A stretch of 33,691 nt of DNA. It comes from Dehalococcoidia bacterium (lineage in GTDB: Bacteria; Chloroflexota; Dehalococcoidia; UBA2979). The stretch covers positions 101,298-134,988 of the forward strand of contig JAPYRK010000002.1 in the NCBI GenBank assembly GCA_029941115.1, given 5' to 3'. The notes below the pieces were generated by a model, which saw only the letters and a program-made list of their open reading frames with translations, was not told the origin of the DNA and ran no database searches. Position 1 is the first letter of the stretch. Every line of letters starts with the position of its first letter. Shown here one piece after another: positions 1 to 8,805 of this stretch. Made by a program: the position numbers and the translations under genes.

Positions 1-80
1 ACAATAAAACTGGCCGTCGACCTCACCTCACTCAATCTAGTATTCTAACTCAACAAAGACCAAGAGTATGAGGTGTACCT

Positions 81-1406
81 ATGTTCGATTGGAAAGTTCA
101 ATACCGCGAAAAACTCATATCTCCCGAGAACGCCGCTCTACTTGTCAAAGACAATATGTTCATTCACTTCGGTGCATTGCCCTCGGATCCATGGTACTTA
201 GCTCAATATATCCACACGAGATCAACAGAGCTTAAGAATGTCGTTATCTACGGTGACCTAATGCGCGACATGAATAATTGGGACCACGTCTCCCTTGATA
301 ACGATGATAACCGGCATATTGAATTCAGAGCCGGTTATCTAACACCGGGAACCCGTGGGACTTGGCAGCGCAAACATCTGCATTACACACCGGGAACCGT
401 TTTCACCGATCATTTTAGATATTCGAGAGAAATACCAAATCCAGATATAGGATTCTTTCATATGACAACCCCTGACGAGAACAATACGTCCGGCTTTGGC
501 ATAGGTTTGTGGGATAACAAAATCAACATCCAGAAATGTAAATTAGTCGTGGCCGAAGTTCAGGAGAATATGCTCCGCACAGCGGGAGATAATTTTATCG
601 ATACTAGCCTGATCGACTACTTCGTAATAATTCCTGATGATGAGTTGCCAAAAGCCCCTACAAGACCGGAAAGAACACCAGCAAATCTTGAAGCTATAGA
701 TGTAGCCGCCGCGCTTACCGCGAGTTTAGTGAAAGATGGCGATACATTAGAAATCGGAGTAGGACTGGCGTCGAACGCTATCACGCCCCACCTGTTTGAT
801 AAAAAAGACCTCGGATATCACTCCGAGTTGACAAGCCCAGGAATTGCACAGCTATATGCCGCCGGAGTAATAAATGGGTCTAACAAAAGTCGGGACATAG
901 GGAAATTGTGTGTCACTTTACTTCCCGCACAGCCAGAAGATATCGAAATTGTCTCTAAAAATTACGACGACTGGGAAGTCTATGGTGTTGACTATATTCA
1001 CAACCCAAGCGTTATTGCCACACAGCGACAAATGACCGCTATAAATACGGCTACGATGATCGATCTGACTGGACAAGTAGTCTTTGATTCTGTTGGCCGC
1101 GATCAAATTACTGGACCAGGCGGGCAATTCGAATTTGTAATTGGAGCTCTGTACGCGGATGGTGGCCGTTCAATTCATGTTTTGCCAAGCCTCTCAGGAG
1201 AAAATTCAAGATTTGTTCCTGAATTTAATGCAGGAGCGCGAGTCGGAGTTCCTAGATTCTTAACTGACATTGTTGTGAGTGAATATGGCGTTGCCTCACT
1301 GCAAGGAAAAACAGATAGGCAACGAGCAAGAGAGATAATAAGTATCGCTCATCCGGACCATAGGGCAGATCTAACAGCTAAGGCAAAGCATTTGGGAATA
1401 CTTTGA
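81..1406 (+). CDS. Acetyl-CoA hydrolase/transferase family protein (4-hydroxybutyrate CoA-transferase-like)
   Basis: 441 residues, the usual length for the class I acetyl-CoA hydrolase/4-hydroxybutyrate CoA-transferase family. These enzymes move CoA between acyl groups through a glutamyl-CoA intermediate in the cytosol. The C-terminal half carries the recognisable parts: a glycine-rich GVGLASNAI stretch near residue 228, then HSEL, where Glu249 is the probable nucleophile. The family normally reads H(S/T)EMxSDG; here it is HSELTSPG, so the acidic Asp two residues before Gly is lost. A GGQFEF segment (about residue 350) and a C-terminal VSEYGVASLQGKT motif also fit. The start is supported by GAGG about 8 nt upstream. 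It stands alone, with no neighbour that reveals the acyl substrate. An acetate or propionate CoA-transferase is equally possible. Family assignment is firm; substrate is not known. Confidence 0.85.
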   Translation: MFDWKVQYREKLISPENAALLVKDNMFIHFGALPSDPWYLAQYIHTRSTELKNVVIYGDLMRDMNNWDHVSLDNDDNRHIEFRAGYLTPGTRGTWQRKHLHYTPGTVFTDHFRYSREIPNPDIGFFHMTTPDENNTSGFGIGLWDNKINIQKCKLVVAEVQENMLRTAGDNFIDTSLIDYFVIIPDDELPKAPTRPERTPANLEAIDVAAALTASLVKDGDTLEIGVGLASNAITPHLFDKKDLGYHSELTSPGIAQLYAAGVINGSNKSRDIGKLCVTLLPAQPEDIEIVSKNYDDWEVYGVDYIHNPSVIATQRQMTAINTATMIDLTGQVVFDSVGRDQITGPGGQFEFVIGALYADGGRSIHVLPSLSGENSRFVPEFNAGARVGVPRFLTDIVVSEYGVASLQGKTDRQRAREIISIAHPDHRADLTAKAKHLGIL

Positions 1407-1582
1407 AACCCGCGCTTCAGATATTTTTTGGACACACCACTGACCTGACAAACGGGTGTGCGGTACAAGACAGGCTCGTGGAGACCGTTAAGTACGCATT
1501 ATTTTCCATAAATTCTTGTAAGAAGTCTGCAAAAAACCAAATATCTTAAGAAAGTTAGGACGCAATAATTTCTAAAAAAGAC

Positions 1583-1657
1583 GTGCTAGTAGCGGTAGCG
1601 GTAGCCATAATCGGCATGGCAGGTTTTTGGTGGAACGGTTATATTTCTGGCAACTAA
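1583..1657 (+). CDS. Possible microprotein with one membrane segment
   Basis: A short reading frame in the only gap over 300 nt (1407-1767). From the GTG it gives 24 residues: a run of Val/Ala/Ile, then GMAGFWWNGYISGN and TAA. The frame is open back to a TAG at 1556-1558. An AGGA at 1557-1560 is well placed for a rare ATA (1565) or ATT (1568) start, but not for the GTG. The product would be a single hydrophobic helix ending in aromatic residues, typical of bacterial membrane microproteins. The start is unresolved and the frame could be chance. The rest of the gap shows only an imperfect CACACC/GGTGTG inverted repeat (1433-1460) and no other coding signal. Confidence 0.25.
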   Translation: MLVAVAVAIIGMAGFWWNGYISGN

Positions 1658-1767
1658 GAAAGCAATCTATCTGACTCGAGAACTAAATACAACTCTAATA
1701 GACTCATGTTGCTTTTACCAAACTTTTATATTCCTTTCCGATAAAAGTAGATAAGTACTAAAATTAA

Positions 1768-2517
1768 ATGGTGACAAAGAAAATATTAGTTGTTGAAGAT
1801 GACCCAGTAATTCTTGAAGCCGTAGTTTATAACCTTCAATCGGAGGGCTATAAAGTAGACACAGCTTCGGACGGTACAGAAGGTCTCGAAGCAGCAAGGA
1901 AATCGCGCCCTGACATTGTGTTGCTAGACATAATGCTTCCTAAAATGTCAGGATTAGATGTCTGCAGGCTTTTAAAGGACGAATTTGATCAACCAGTAAT
2001 CCTTATGACTGCGCGTGATACCGAAATAGACGTCCTCAACGGATTTGACTGCGGCGCAGATGACTATATAACAAAACCCTTTTCAATGAGGCTTATGAAA
2101 GCTCGCGTCAGCGCTCTACTCCGAAGATCTAAAACATTGGATGTAAAATCTGAAGATTCGAGTAACGCCCTGGTTAACTATGGGGTGAAACCAAAAATAG
2201 TTGGAACTAATGTTAAATCAATTATCAGCGCTAATGGCATAGAGTTAGACACAATCGGGCACGAGATAAAACTTGGCGGTGAAATCTTGAAGGTACGACC
2301 GCGTGAATTTGCGCTCCTTGAATTCTTTATGCGACATCCCCGCCAGGCACTAAGTCGAGAATTGCTACTTGAATCTGTCTGGGGCTATGAATTCCTCGGA
2401 GACACCAGAACAGTTGACGTGCATATTCGCTGGTTACGAAAAAAGCTGGAGATTAATCCTGCAGTACCGCAACGAATTATTACGGTCCGATCAATTGGTT
2501 ACAAATTTGTTCCATAG
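1768..2517 (+). CDS. phoB: OmpR/PhoB-family response regulator (likely phosphate regulon)
   Basis: 249 residues. An N-terminal receiver domain (about 5-118) has the acidic pair Asp11/Asp12, phospho-acceptor Asp54 in LLDIMLP, Thr81 and Lys103 in KPF. A linker follows, then a C-terminal winged-helix domain (about 150-249) with RPREFALLEFF and DVHIRWLRKKLE, typical of OmpR/PhoB DNA-binding regulators. The gene converges on a PhoR-like kinase with only 5 nt between the stops, and lies beside the pst genes. Phosphate-starvation control is therefore the likely role, with the neighbouring kinase as partner. No good ribosome-binding site precedes the ATG, so the mRNA may be leaderless or the signal weak. 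The inter-domain linker is longer than usual and Ser/Asn-rich. Family certain; PhoB role inferred from context. Confidence 0.9.
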   Translation: MVTKKILVVEDDPVILEAVVYNLQSEGYKVDTASDGTEGLEAARKSRPDIVLLDIMLPKMSGLDVCRLLKDEFDQPVILMTARDTEIDVLNGFDCGADDYITKPFSMRLMKARVSALLRRSKTLDVKSEDSSNALVNYGVKPKIVGTNVKSIISANGIELDTIGHEIKLGGEILKVRPREFALLEFFMRHPRQALSRELLLESVWGYEFLGDTRTVDVHIRWLRKKLEINPAVPQRIITVRSIGYKFVP

Positions 2518-2522
2518 CTTTT

Positions 2523-3857
2523 TCATCCATCCTTTCCTGCAGGCACTCCGATTGGAATCGTAAAAATAAACACAGCGCCCCCTGCTATTCCATTGCGTAC
2601 GCTGATTTCACCACCATGCCTTTGGACAATATGTCTTGCAATTGACAATCCAAGCCCTAAGCCCTCATTCTGGGAATTACGAGAGACTTCGCCGGTATAA
2701 AACCGTTCAAAAATACGTGTCCGGTCGGATGGAGGAATGCCGGGCCCGTGATCAATTACCTCGAACGTTATTTCTTCTTGCGAATTGATCACGTCGGTCG
2801 CAAAAGCATTAATTCCTATACTTGAATTTCTTGGCGACACACTAATTGCGTTATCAATAAGATTTACGAACACTTCCAAAAGCCTGTCGAAATCACCACT
2901 CATTTGGGGATCACTTGCAAGAAATATCTTGGCGCCTTCGCTTTGCACTAAACTAATTCCAGATGCCGCACTTATCGTGGCCATATTGTCGATAACTGTG
3001 ACGATAAGTTCTTCAACAGGGAAAGCAAGGATTGCAAATTCGTCTTCATGGCTCTCAATTCTAGATAACCGGACAAGCCTCTCCACCATTCTGCTCAACC
3101 TGTTCAATTCGCCCAACAAGCTTCGATGAAATTTCTTTCGAAGTTTTTCATCGCTCACGCCCGCCTCAATAGTCTCAGCCAATAAGCGACCTGCGGTGAT
3201 CGGCGTTCGTAAGTCATGTGATACATTTGCTATCAACTCCGACCGAGATCGCTCTGCGAGTCGCCGATCAGTCAAATCCTGCAATGAAAGTACTAAACCC
3301 TCCACTGCCTCTTCTGATTTATGAGTCATAAAATTCGGGTGACTAAGGCGAGTAGAAGACACCTTTAGTATTCGCCCACCTGGCAAGGCTACCTCTTGTG
3401 AGATGCCATCAGATCTTCTTGCTACTTCAAGTAAAGACGCGTCCAAAGAGGCGCGAATAAGAGAGGTACCTGACATTTGTGATCGATCGCGATCCAGCAT
3501 CTGAGCCGCAGCCGAATTAGCTACAAACACTTCTCCGTCATCGGCTGAGCCTTTCACGATAATAATACCTTCTTGCATTGGTTCAATTAATTTGGAAAAA
3601 ACGACTGGTGTCAGACTTTCAAGATCCGATAAATACGCAAACGCCTCGAGTTGATCTCTTTCCAATTTTGAACCAGCAATACTTTTTAATTCGCCCCGTG
3701 CATGGCTGATTGGAACAATCATAAAGGCTGCTGCTGCTGTCGCAAAAACTGCTGACCTAATGATTAAACCGCCTGAAAACAGAATACAGACCAATCCTAC
3801 CAACAGAAGGCACGAAATCGCAAAAAGCAAATATTTAGATTGACTCTGACCGCTCAT
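2523..3857 (-). CDS. phoR: PhoR-like sensor histidine kinase
   Basis: 444 residues. Two membrane helices lie at about 9-30 and 33-51 with almost no extracytoplasmic loop, so the protein probably senses inside the membrane or through the Pst complex rather than binding an external ligand. A PAS-like region (about 85-200) precedes the HisKA domain, with phospho-accepting His214 in NVSHDLRTP. An HATPase domain follows with N box NLIDNA (332-337), G1 box DHGPGIP (369-375) and G2 box GLGLGLSIA. It is the last gene of the minus-strand pstS-C-A-B series, 57 nt after pstB. It is tail-to-tail with the response regulator rather than in one operon with it. The family is clear; the phosphate role comes from location. 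Confidence 0.9.
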   Translation of the reverse strand: MSGQSQSKYLLFAISCLLLVGLVCILFSGGLIIRSAVFATAAAAFMIVPISHARGELKSIAGSKLERDQLEAFAYLSDLESLTPVVFSKLIEPMQEGIIIVKGSADDGEVFVANSAAAQMLDRDRSQMSGTSLIRASLDASLLEVARRSDGISQEVALPGGRILKVSSTRLSHPNFMTHKSEEAVEGLVLSLQDLTDRRLAERSRSELIANVSHDLRTPITAGRLLAETIEAGVSDEKLRKKFHRSLLGELNRLSRMVERLVRLSRIESHEDEFAILAFPVEELIVTVIDNMATISAASGISLVQSEGAKIFLASDPQMSGDFDRLLEVFVNLIDNAISVSPRNSSIGINAFATDVINSQEEITFEVIDHGPGIPPSDRTRIFERFYTGEVSRNSQNEGLGLGLSIARHIVQRHGGEISVRNGIAGGAVFIFTIPIGVPAGKDG

Positions 3858-3914
3858 TCACATACTCAGTCCGCTAACAACACCGTGTTCGGCCCAGTAG
3901 TCAGGACACCCTGA

Positions 3915-4823
3915 CTAGCCAAATCTCCCAGTAATGTAATCCTCTGTGCGACTATCCGATGGATTAGTAAATATTTCCTGAGTTTGATTAAACTCCACTA
4001 ATCGTCCGACACGCTCTTCGCCAGCCAACATAAATGCTGTTTTATCCGACACGCGTGCAGCCTGCTGCATGTTATGAGTCACGATAACAATCGTGTAGGT
4101 TGACCTTAGCTCGCGCATCAAATCTTCTATTCGCTGCGTCGCTATTGGATCTAAGGCAGAACACGGTTCGTCCATTAAAATAACCTCCGGCTTGACAGCG
4201 ATTGCACGTGCAATACATAGGCGCTGCTGTTGGCCTCCGGACAAGGTCAGGCCACTTTCATTTAACTTGTCGCTCACCTCATCCCAAAGAGCAGCCTGTT
4301 CCAGTGACTCCCTGACCAATTCATCCATATCGCCCTGATAACCGTTCACCTTAGCTCCAAAAGCCACATTTGCATAAATACTCTTTGGAAACGGGTTAGG
4401 TTTTTGAAAGACCATTCCAACATTTCTTCGAACCGAAACGGGATCAACATCTTTTTCGTAGATATTCTCGTCGTGGATTTGAACAGTGCCCTCGATAGTG
4501 ACTCCTGTTATCAGGTCATTCATTCGATTAATACATCTGAGTAAGGTACTTTTACCGCAACCTGAAGGCCCGATCAATGCCGTGACCTGATTCTCCGGAA
4601 TATCCAAGGAAACCGAGTCCACAGCTTGAACTCCGCTATACCACAAGCTTAAGTCTCGAATACGTATCGCAATAGCATCTTCGTCTTGCGTGTCAACATC
4701 AATATCAGAAGGACTAGATGCGATTGAAATCGCTGGTACTTCTTGTTCGTCAACGCTCATAATGCTCTCGGATTTCTCTTCTTTCATCGCTTCCACCATA
4801 GAACCGCCATCACCACTATACAT
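3915..4823 (-). CDS. pstB: Phosphate ABC transporter ATP-binding protein PstB
   Basis: 302 residues. This ATPase powers the PstSCAB high-affinity phosphate importer at the cytoplasmic face of the membrane. Walker A is GPSGCGKST (85-93), the Q-loop is [11 protein letters not shown], the ABC signature is LSGGQQQR (194-201), Walker B is VILMDEP (214-220), and the switch His is residue 250. QKPNPFPKS and the C-terminal [10 protein letters not shown] are characteristic of PstB. An acidic, Ser/Glu/Asp-rich N-terminal tail of about 50 residues precedes the normal start of the fold. Either it is a lineage extension or the true start is a later Met (residues 9, 13 or 22). GGGA about 6 nt before the annotated ATG mildly supports the long form. 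It lies 28 nt downstream of pstA. Confidence 0.95.
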   Translation of the reverse strand: MYSGDGGSMVEAMKEEKSESIMSVDEQEVPAISIASSPSDIDVDTQDEDAIAIRIRDLSLWYSGVQAVDSVSLDIPENQVTALIGPSGCGKSTLLRCINRMNDLITGVTIEGTVQIHDENIYEKDVDPVSVRRNVGMVFQKPNPFPKSIYANVAFGAKVNGYQGDMDELVRESLEQAALWDEVSDKLNESGLTLSGGQQQRLCIARAIAVKPEVILMDEPCSALDPIATQRIEDLMRELRSTYTIVIVTHNMQQAARVSDKTAFMLAGEERVGRLVEFNQTQEIFTNPSDSRTEDYITGRFG

Positions 4824-4851
4824 TTCGTTCCCAAATACGACCGCTAGTTAA

Positions 4852-5805
4852 TTATCGCGCACTCTCCCTACCAAGTTTTATTCTCAAGACTACAGCGAGC
4901 GTGTTCATAGTAAGCAACGTAATAAGTAAAACCACGATTCCAGTCGCGGCAAGATCGTGAAACTCGGCTTGCGGTCGCGACACCCAGTTCAGAACCTGAA
5001 TCGGCATCGCAGTAAATGGATCAAGCGGAGTCTCTGGCGAAAATGCAACAAAGGTTAGTGCACCAATCATAATAATAGGTGCCGTTTCACCAATTGCTCG
5101 TGACAAAGCTAAAATCATCCCCGTCATTATTCCAGGCATCGCTTGGGGCAAAACATGAGATGAAACTGTTTGCCATCGCGTCGCACCTACCCCATAAGAG
5201 GCCTCACGTATTGAGGGAGGCACAGATTTTATAGCTTCTTGCGAAGCGACAATGACCACTGGGAGTATTAGTAAGGTGAGAGTAAGGGCGCCCGACATTA
5301 CCGATCGACCAAATCCACAGCTCTCACCAATACAGATTGCCGGTCCATATCCGATAGTTCCTCTGACGAATAACTGAAGTCCCAAAATCCCAAAAACAAT
5401 TGAGGGTACCCCGGCTAGGTTAGAAATATTCATCTGGATTAAGCTCGTTAGCCTAGTCTTCTTAGCATATTCCTCCAAATACACAGCTGCGCCAACCCCA
5501 ATCGGGAAAGAAGTGGCAGCCACTATCGTCATAACCCACAAAGTACCCATGATGGCGCCCCTGAAACCAGCGATCTCAGGCTTACGGGATGGATAGTTCG
5601 TAAAGAAATGGCTACTAAAGTACTCAAATCCATCCTGTCTAATATCGTTCATCAAGACCAGTAACAGCACAATTCCTACTAGTGAACCAACCAGGCATAG
5701 GCCATAAAAAACACGTCCACGAAAATGACGCAGTGCAAGACTCGTCTTAAACATCGAGCCCTGGGAACTAATATCGGTCCTCGATGAACCCGTGAGATCA
5801 TTCAA
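4852..5805 (-). CDS. pstA: Phosphate ABC transporter permease PstA
   Basis: 317 residues with about six membrane helices after a cytosolic N-terminus of roughly 30 residues. The binding-protein-dependent permease EAA loop is visible as [14 protein letters not shown], followed by [11 protein letters not shown], which docks on the ATPase. The large periplasmic loop between helices 1 and 2 ([18 protein letters not shown]) is typical of PstA. Its start overlaps the pstC stop by 4 nt (ATGA), so the two permease subunits are translationally coupled and should be made in equal amounts. The identity as PstA rather than PstC follows from the order and this loop. Confidence 0.93.
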   Translation of the reverse strand: MNDLTGSSRTDISSQGSMFKTSLALRHFRGRVFYGLCLVGSLVGIVLLLVLMNDIRQDGFEYFSSHFFTNYPSRKPEIAGFRGAIMGTLWVMTIVAATSFPIGVGAAVYLEEYAKKTRLTSLIQMNISNLAGVPSIVFGILGLQLFVRGTIGYGPAICIGESCGFGRSVMSGALTLTLLILPVVIVASQEAIKSVPPSIREASYGVGATRWQTVSSHVLPQAMPGIMTGMILALSRAIGETAPIIMIGALTFVAFSPETPLDPFTAMPIQVLNWVSRPQAEFHDLAATGIVVLLITLLTMNTLAVVLRIKLGRESAR

Positions 5806-6740
5806 TCGTAGACCTCCCTATATCGTCTCGTTATTCGAGCAGAAATCAAATTCATGACTAAAGTCATAAAAAACAGAGTCAAGCCAACCGCAAAAATAGT
5901 TTTGAATTCTATCGTCCCGTGCGGGGTATCACCCAGAGAAACACTGACGATATAGGCCGTCATCGTCTGTACTGCCTCAAACGGATTTGCCGTCAAATTA
6001 GGTCTCGCGCCAGCTGCTATTGTCACCGCCATGGTTTCTCCAATCGCTCTCGAAATTGCCAAAATATAAGACGCGACTATCCCCGAAAGGGCGGCCGGAA
6101 AAGCAACTCGAGTAGTGACTTCAAGCCTATTTGCACCAACTCCATATGCCGCCTCACGCAACTCCTTCGGAACTGCTCGTAGAGCATCATCAGATATCGA
6201 AGCAATAATGGGCACAATCATAATCCCCACAACAATAATTGCTGAAATCGCCATGTACGGACCGGCATCGGGCCAAATGTACTCCTTAATAAAAGGTGAA
6301 ATGAAAGTTAGGGCAAAATAACCATATACAACGGTTGGAATACCTGAGAGCACCTCCACTGACGGCTTCAAAATTGAACGAACCCGAGGTGAAGCATATT
6401 CCGATAGGAAAATTGCCGTCAGAGTTCCAAGCGGTAACGCCACCAATGCAGATCCAGCACCTATCAAAAGTGTCCCAGATACAAGAGGGAGTACGCCAAA
6501 TCCTTTAGACGTAAAGAGCGGTGTCCATTTTGTCCCAGTAAAAAATTCTATCGCACTAACTTCCACGAAGAAAGATAATCCCTCAATTAGAAGAATAGCT
6601 ACGATCCCAACAGTCGTTATCACTGTCACACTGGCGCACAAAAATAAAATCGCACCAATTAGATGGCTACCAATGTTCCTACGAAAATTTTGGCGGTAAC
6701 GCCGCTCGAGTAAATTTACCTCTACCGACATGTCCCCCAC
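5802..6740 (-). CDS. pstC: Phosphate ABC transporter permease PstC
   Basis: 312 residues, about six membrane helices. The EAA loop reads [14 protein letters not shown], followed by [12 protein letters not shown] segment [11 protein letters not shown] near residue 65 and [13 protein letters not shown] near residue 134 are PstC hallmarks. With PstA it forms the membrane channel for phosphate. An ATG three codons inside (Met4) is an alternative start. The gap to pstS (133 nt) is longer than elsewhere in the operon and holds a weak hairpin with a T-run on the coding strand, so pstCAB may be expressed at a lower level than pstS. The two proteins overlap by 4 nt at the pstC/pstA junction. Confidence 0.93.
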   Translation of the reverse strand: MGDMSVEVNLLERRYRQNFRRNIGSHLIGAILFLCASVTVITTVGIVAILLIEGLSFFVEVSAIEFFTGTKWTPLFTSKGFGVLPLVSGTLLIGAGSALVALPLGTLTAIFLSEYASPRVRSILKPSVEVLSGIPTVVYGYFALTFISPFIKEYIWPDAGPYMAISAIIVVGIMIVPIIASISDDALRAVPKELREAAYGVGANRLEVTTRVAFPAALSGIVASYILAISRAIGETMAVTIAAGARPNLTANPFEAVQTMTAYIVSVSLGDTPHGTIEFKTIFAVGLTLFFMTLVMNLISARITRRYREVYD

Positions 6741-6812
6741 CTAATTTAATTCCAACTGGAGTTACGATTATCAGATGACTTCAATCTCGCGCTACGCATA
6801 CGGATTATAACT

Positions 6813-6833
6813 AAAAAAGAGCAGCGAATGCTG
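6813..6833 (-). terminator. Weak hairpin plus T-run between pstS and pstC (possible attenuator)
   Basis: On the minus strand CAGC-ATTC-GCTG is followed within three bases by six T residues. The stem is only 4 bp, so at most this is a partial terminator or a mark of transcript processing after pstS. Binding-protein genes are often expressed above their permeases, which makes such a signal plausible here, but the evidence is thin. Confidence 0.2.
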
Positions 6834-6873
6834 AGATTCATTCAATACATCTCGCAAATTCAATAATAATCCG

Positions 6874-7878
6874 CTATTGAAGTGCTTCGTCTACAGCCTT
6901 GCGTGAGGCCTTAAGTTCGTCGGCCGAAACATTCGAGTATCCAACCTCAGCTACCATCGCGATTCCTTCGTCGGAAAGGTAATAGTTTACAAACTCACGG
7001 ACTTGCTCTTTCTCAGTAATTGATTTCTTACTAACGTAGATAAAGAGTGGGCGAGAAAGTAAGTAGCTTCCATCACCCACTGTTTTATCACTAGGGGTAA
7101 CGCCGTTGACCGTAACAACCGCAAGTTTGTCTGTATTTTCAGAGTAATACGCAAATCCGAAGTAACCCAAGGAGTGTTCGTTACCAGCAACGCCAGTTAC
7201 CAAGACATTATCATCCTCCGAAGGTGTGTAATCACCACGGGAAGCGCCAGCCTCCCCATTTACTTCCTCAGTAAAAAAGTCGAATGTTCCAGAATCTGTG
7301 CCCGGTCCGTACAGATCAATGTCCTCAGCCGGAAATGATAAGTCAACTTGATTCCACTTCATTACCAAATCTTCTGAAGCAGGGCCCCAAACCTTGCTTA
7401 ACTGTTCCATTGTTAGATCATTGAGGTAATTATTGTTCCTGTTCTTTACAACAGCCAACCCGTCTAGGCCCACCCGAATCTCGATATATTCAATCTCTGC
7501 ATCGGCACACATCTTGACTTCCTTATCTCTGATAGGGCGAGATGCACCAGAAATATCTGTTTCTCCTGCACAAAACTTCTTAAATCCACCGCCAGTGCCG
7601 GAAATTCCAACAGTTACTCGGGTGTTCTTATGAGCGATCTGAAACTCCTCAGCCACTGCTTCCGTAATCGGGTATACCGTCGAGGAACCGTCAATCGCAA
7701 TATCTCCCGAGAGATTAGAAATCGAGTTACTACTCGATGAAGATGCGGACCCAACTTCGCTTACATTCTCCTCCTCAGAATCACTACCGCAAGCAACCAC
7801 TGTCAAGGCAAAAAGAGTCAAAACATTAATAACTATCAACTCTTTTAACAGTGTCGACGAAGAGTTAAATATATTCAC
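6874..7878 (-). CDS. pstS: Phosphate-binding lipoprotein PstS
   Basis: 334 residues from a GTG start preceded by TGAGGTAAAG (spacing about 9). An N-terminal hydrophobic segment (13-29) ends in a lipobox, VVAC, with Cys30 as the lipidation site, so the mature protein is a membrane-anchored lipoprotein. A Ser/Glu-rich linker (31-55) follows. The phosphate-pocket motifs are present: DGSSTVYPI, then [24 protein letters not shown] split across about 93-118, and TDSGTFDFF. It is the first gene of the minus-strand pst operon and diverges from phoU. A lipoprotein form without other outer-layer features fits a monoderm or Chloroflexota-type envelope, but does not prove it. Confidence 0.95.
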   Translation of the reverse strand: MNIFNSSSTLLKELIVINVLTLFALTVVACGSDSEEENVSEVGSASSSSSNSISNLSGDIAIDGSSTVYPITEAVAEEFQIAHKNTRVTVGISGTGGGFKKFCAGETDISGASRPIRDKEVKMCADAEIEYIEIRVGLDGLAVVKNRNNNYLNDLTMEQLSKVWGPASEDLVMKWNQVDLSFPAEDIDLYGPGTDSGTFDFFTEEVNGEAGASRGDYTPSEDDNVLVTGVAGNEHSLGYFGFAYYSENTDKLAVVTVNGVTPSDKTVGDGSYLLSRPLFIYVSKKSITEKEQVREFVNYYLSDEGIAMVAEVGYSNVSADELKASRKAVDEALQ

Positions 7879-7997
7879 TACGCTTTACCTCAACGTTCAT
7901 TACTTCTAAATCCTCACTTTGTCCGATCGCAATTCTTTGCCACCGATAGCCTCATTCCATTCAAGAAACTAGACTGCTTTACATAATGGCAGGTAAT

Positions 7998-8037
7998 TGT
8001 TAACAAATGATGATCGGAGAATTTACTTGTTCACAAT
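7998..8037. promoter_or_regulatory. Candidate PHO box: two TTGTTMACAA repeats 30 bp apart
   Basis: TTGTTAACAA lies at 7998-8007 and TTGTTCACAA at 8028-8037, a 10-bp near-identical repeat with exactly three helical turns between copies. The core GTTMACA resembles the actinobacterial PHO-box unit GTTCACC and the Bacillus TTMACA unit. The repeats sit in the 242-nt divergent region between pstS (minus) and phoU (plus), where a PhoB-type regulator would be expected to act. A third partial match, ATTCACC, lies at 8078-8084. Binding is inferred, not shown. Confidence 0.45.
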
Positions 8038-8057
8038 TTTCAAATATATTTTATAGT
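8028..8057 (+). promoter_or_regulatory. Candidate phoU promoter
   Basis: TTGTTC (8028-8033) and TATAGT (8052-8057) are separated by 18 bp, an acceptable sigma-70-type spacing. The -35 element coincides with the second candidate PHO-box repeat, as expected for an activator that binds at or replaces the -35. The rest of the 242-nt region is AT-rich with no other clear signal. Confidence 0.3.
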
Positions 8058-8120
8058 GGTAATATTCTTCTACACTTATTCACCTATTAGTGTAATTATC
8101 GAAAATAGTGAGGTCGACAG

Positions 8121-8789
8121 GTGCCACGAGAAGAATTTCAAAAGCAAATCAAAGATGCACTGGACTCGGTTCTGGAAATGAGCTCGCATGTTGACAGAGC
8201 TCTCGACCGCGCTATGCAAAGTCTCATCGAACGGGATGTAGCTCTTGCGCAAACTGTAATAGATGGCGATTCAATAATTGACGAACTCAATTATGAAACT
8301 CAAGATGAAGTACTTAAGTTATTGGCCCAGCAAGCACCATTAGCCACAGATCTTCGCATAATAGTCTCGGTTTCATCAGTCATGATTGATCTTGAACGAA
8401 TGGGAGATCACGCGGAGGGAATAGCTCGAATTACAATCACAATGCAAGACGAGCCTCTCGTCAAACCCTTGATAGACCTGCCAATCATGGCCTCAAAAGC
8501 TCGTGACATGCTCCGTAACGCCGTTGAGGCTTTCGTAGATGCTGATCCTGAAAAAGCATATGCAGTAAATGCCGCGGATGATGAAGTAGATGCCATTTAC
8601 GATCGCGTCTACGAGGAACTAATAGATATTATGGTGGCCGATCCTCAGACAATCTCTCCAAGTACCCATCTACAATGGGTTTCTCACAATATAGAACGGA
8701 TAGCAGACAGAGCAACAAATATAGCCGAACGTGCAGTCTATTCTGCCACTGGAGTCTATCCCAGAGATATGAACGTTTCAAGCTATTAA
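8121..8789 (+). CDS. phoU: Phosphate-specific transport system accessory protein PhoU
   Basis: 222 residues, the normal size, wholly alpha-helical in character with two copies of the PhoU repeat. The conserved metal-cluster motifs are MIDLERMGDHAEGIA (about 90-104) and HNIERIADRATNIAERAVY (near 190), each with the E/D-R-x2-D pattern. PhoU links the Pst transporter to the PhoR kinase and damps signalling when phosphate is plentiful. The GTG start is preceded by GAGG at 8-nt spacing. It is divergent from the pst operon rather than at its end, the more usual place. It ends 16 nt from the convergent MBL-hydrolase gene. Confidence 0.93.
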   Translation: MPREEFQKQIKDALDSVLEMSSHVDRALDRAMQSLIERDVALAQTVIDGDSIIDELNYETQDEVLKLLAQQAPLATDLRIIVSVSSVMIDLERMGDHAEGIARITITMQDEPLVKPLIDLPIMASKARDMLRNAVEAFVDADPEKAYAVNAADDEVDAIYDRVYEELIDIMVADPQTISPSTHLQWVSHNIERIADRATNIAERAVYSATGVYPRDMNVSSY

Positions 8790-8805
8790 TTCAGAAGGTA
8801 AAAAT

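Noticed and set aside
1433-1460. CACACC/GGTGTG inverted repeat after the CoA-transferase gene as a terminator
   Set aside because: The loop is long and no T-run follows on either strand in the right orientation.
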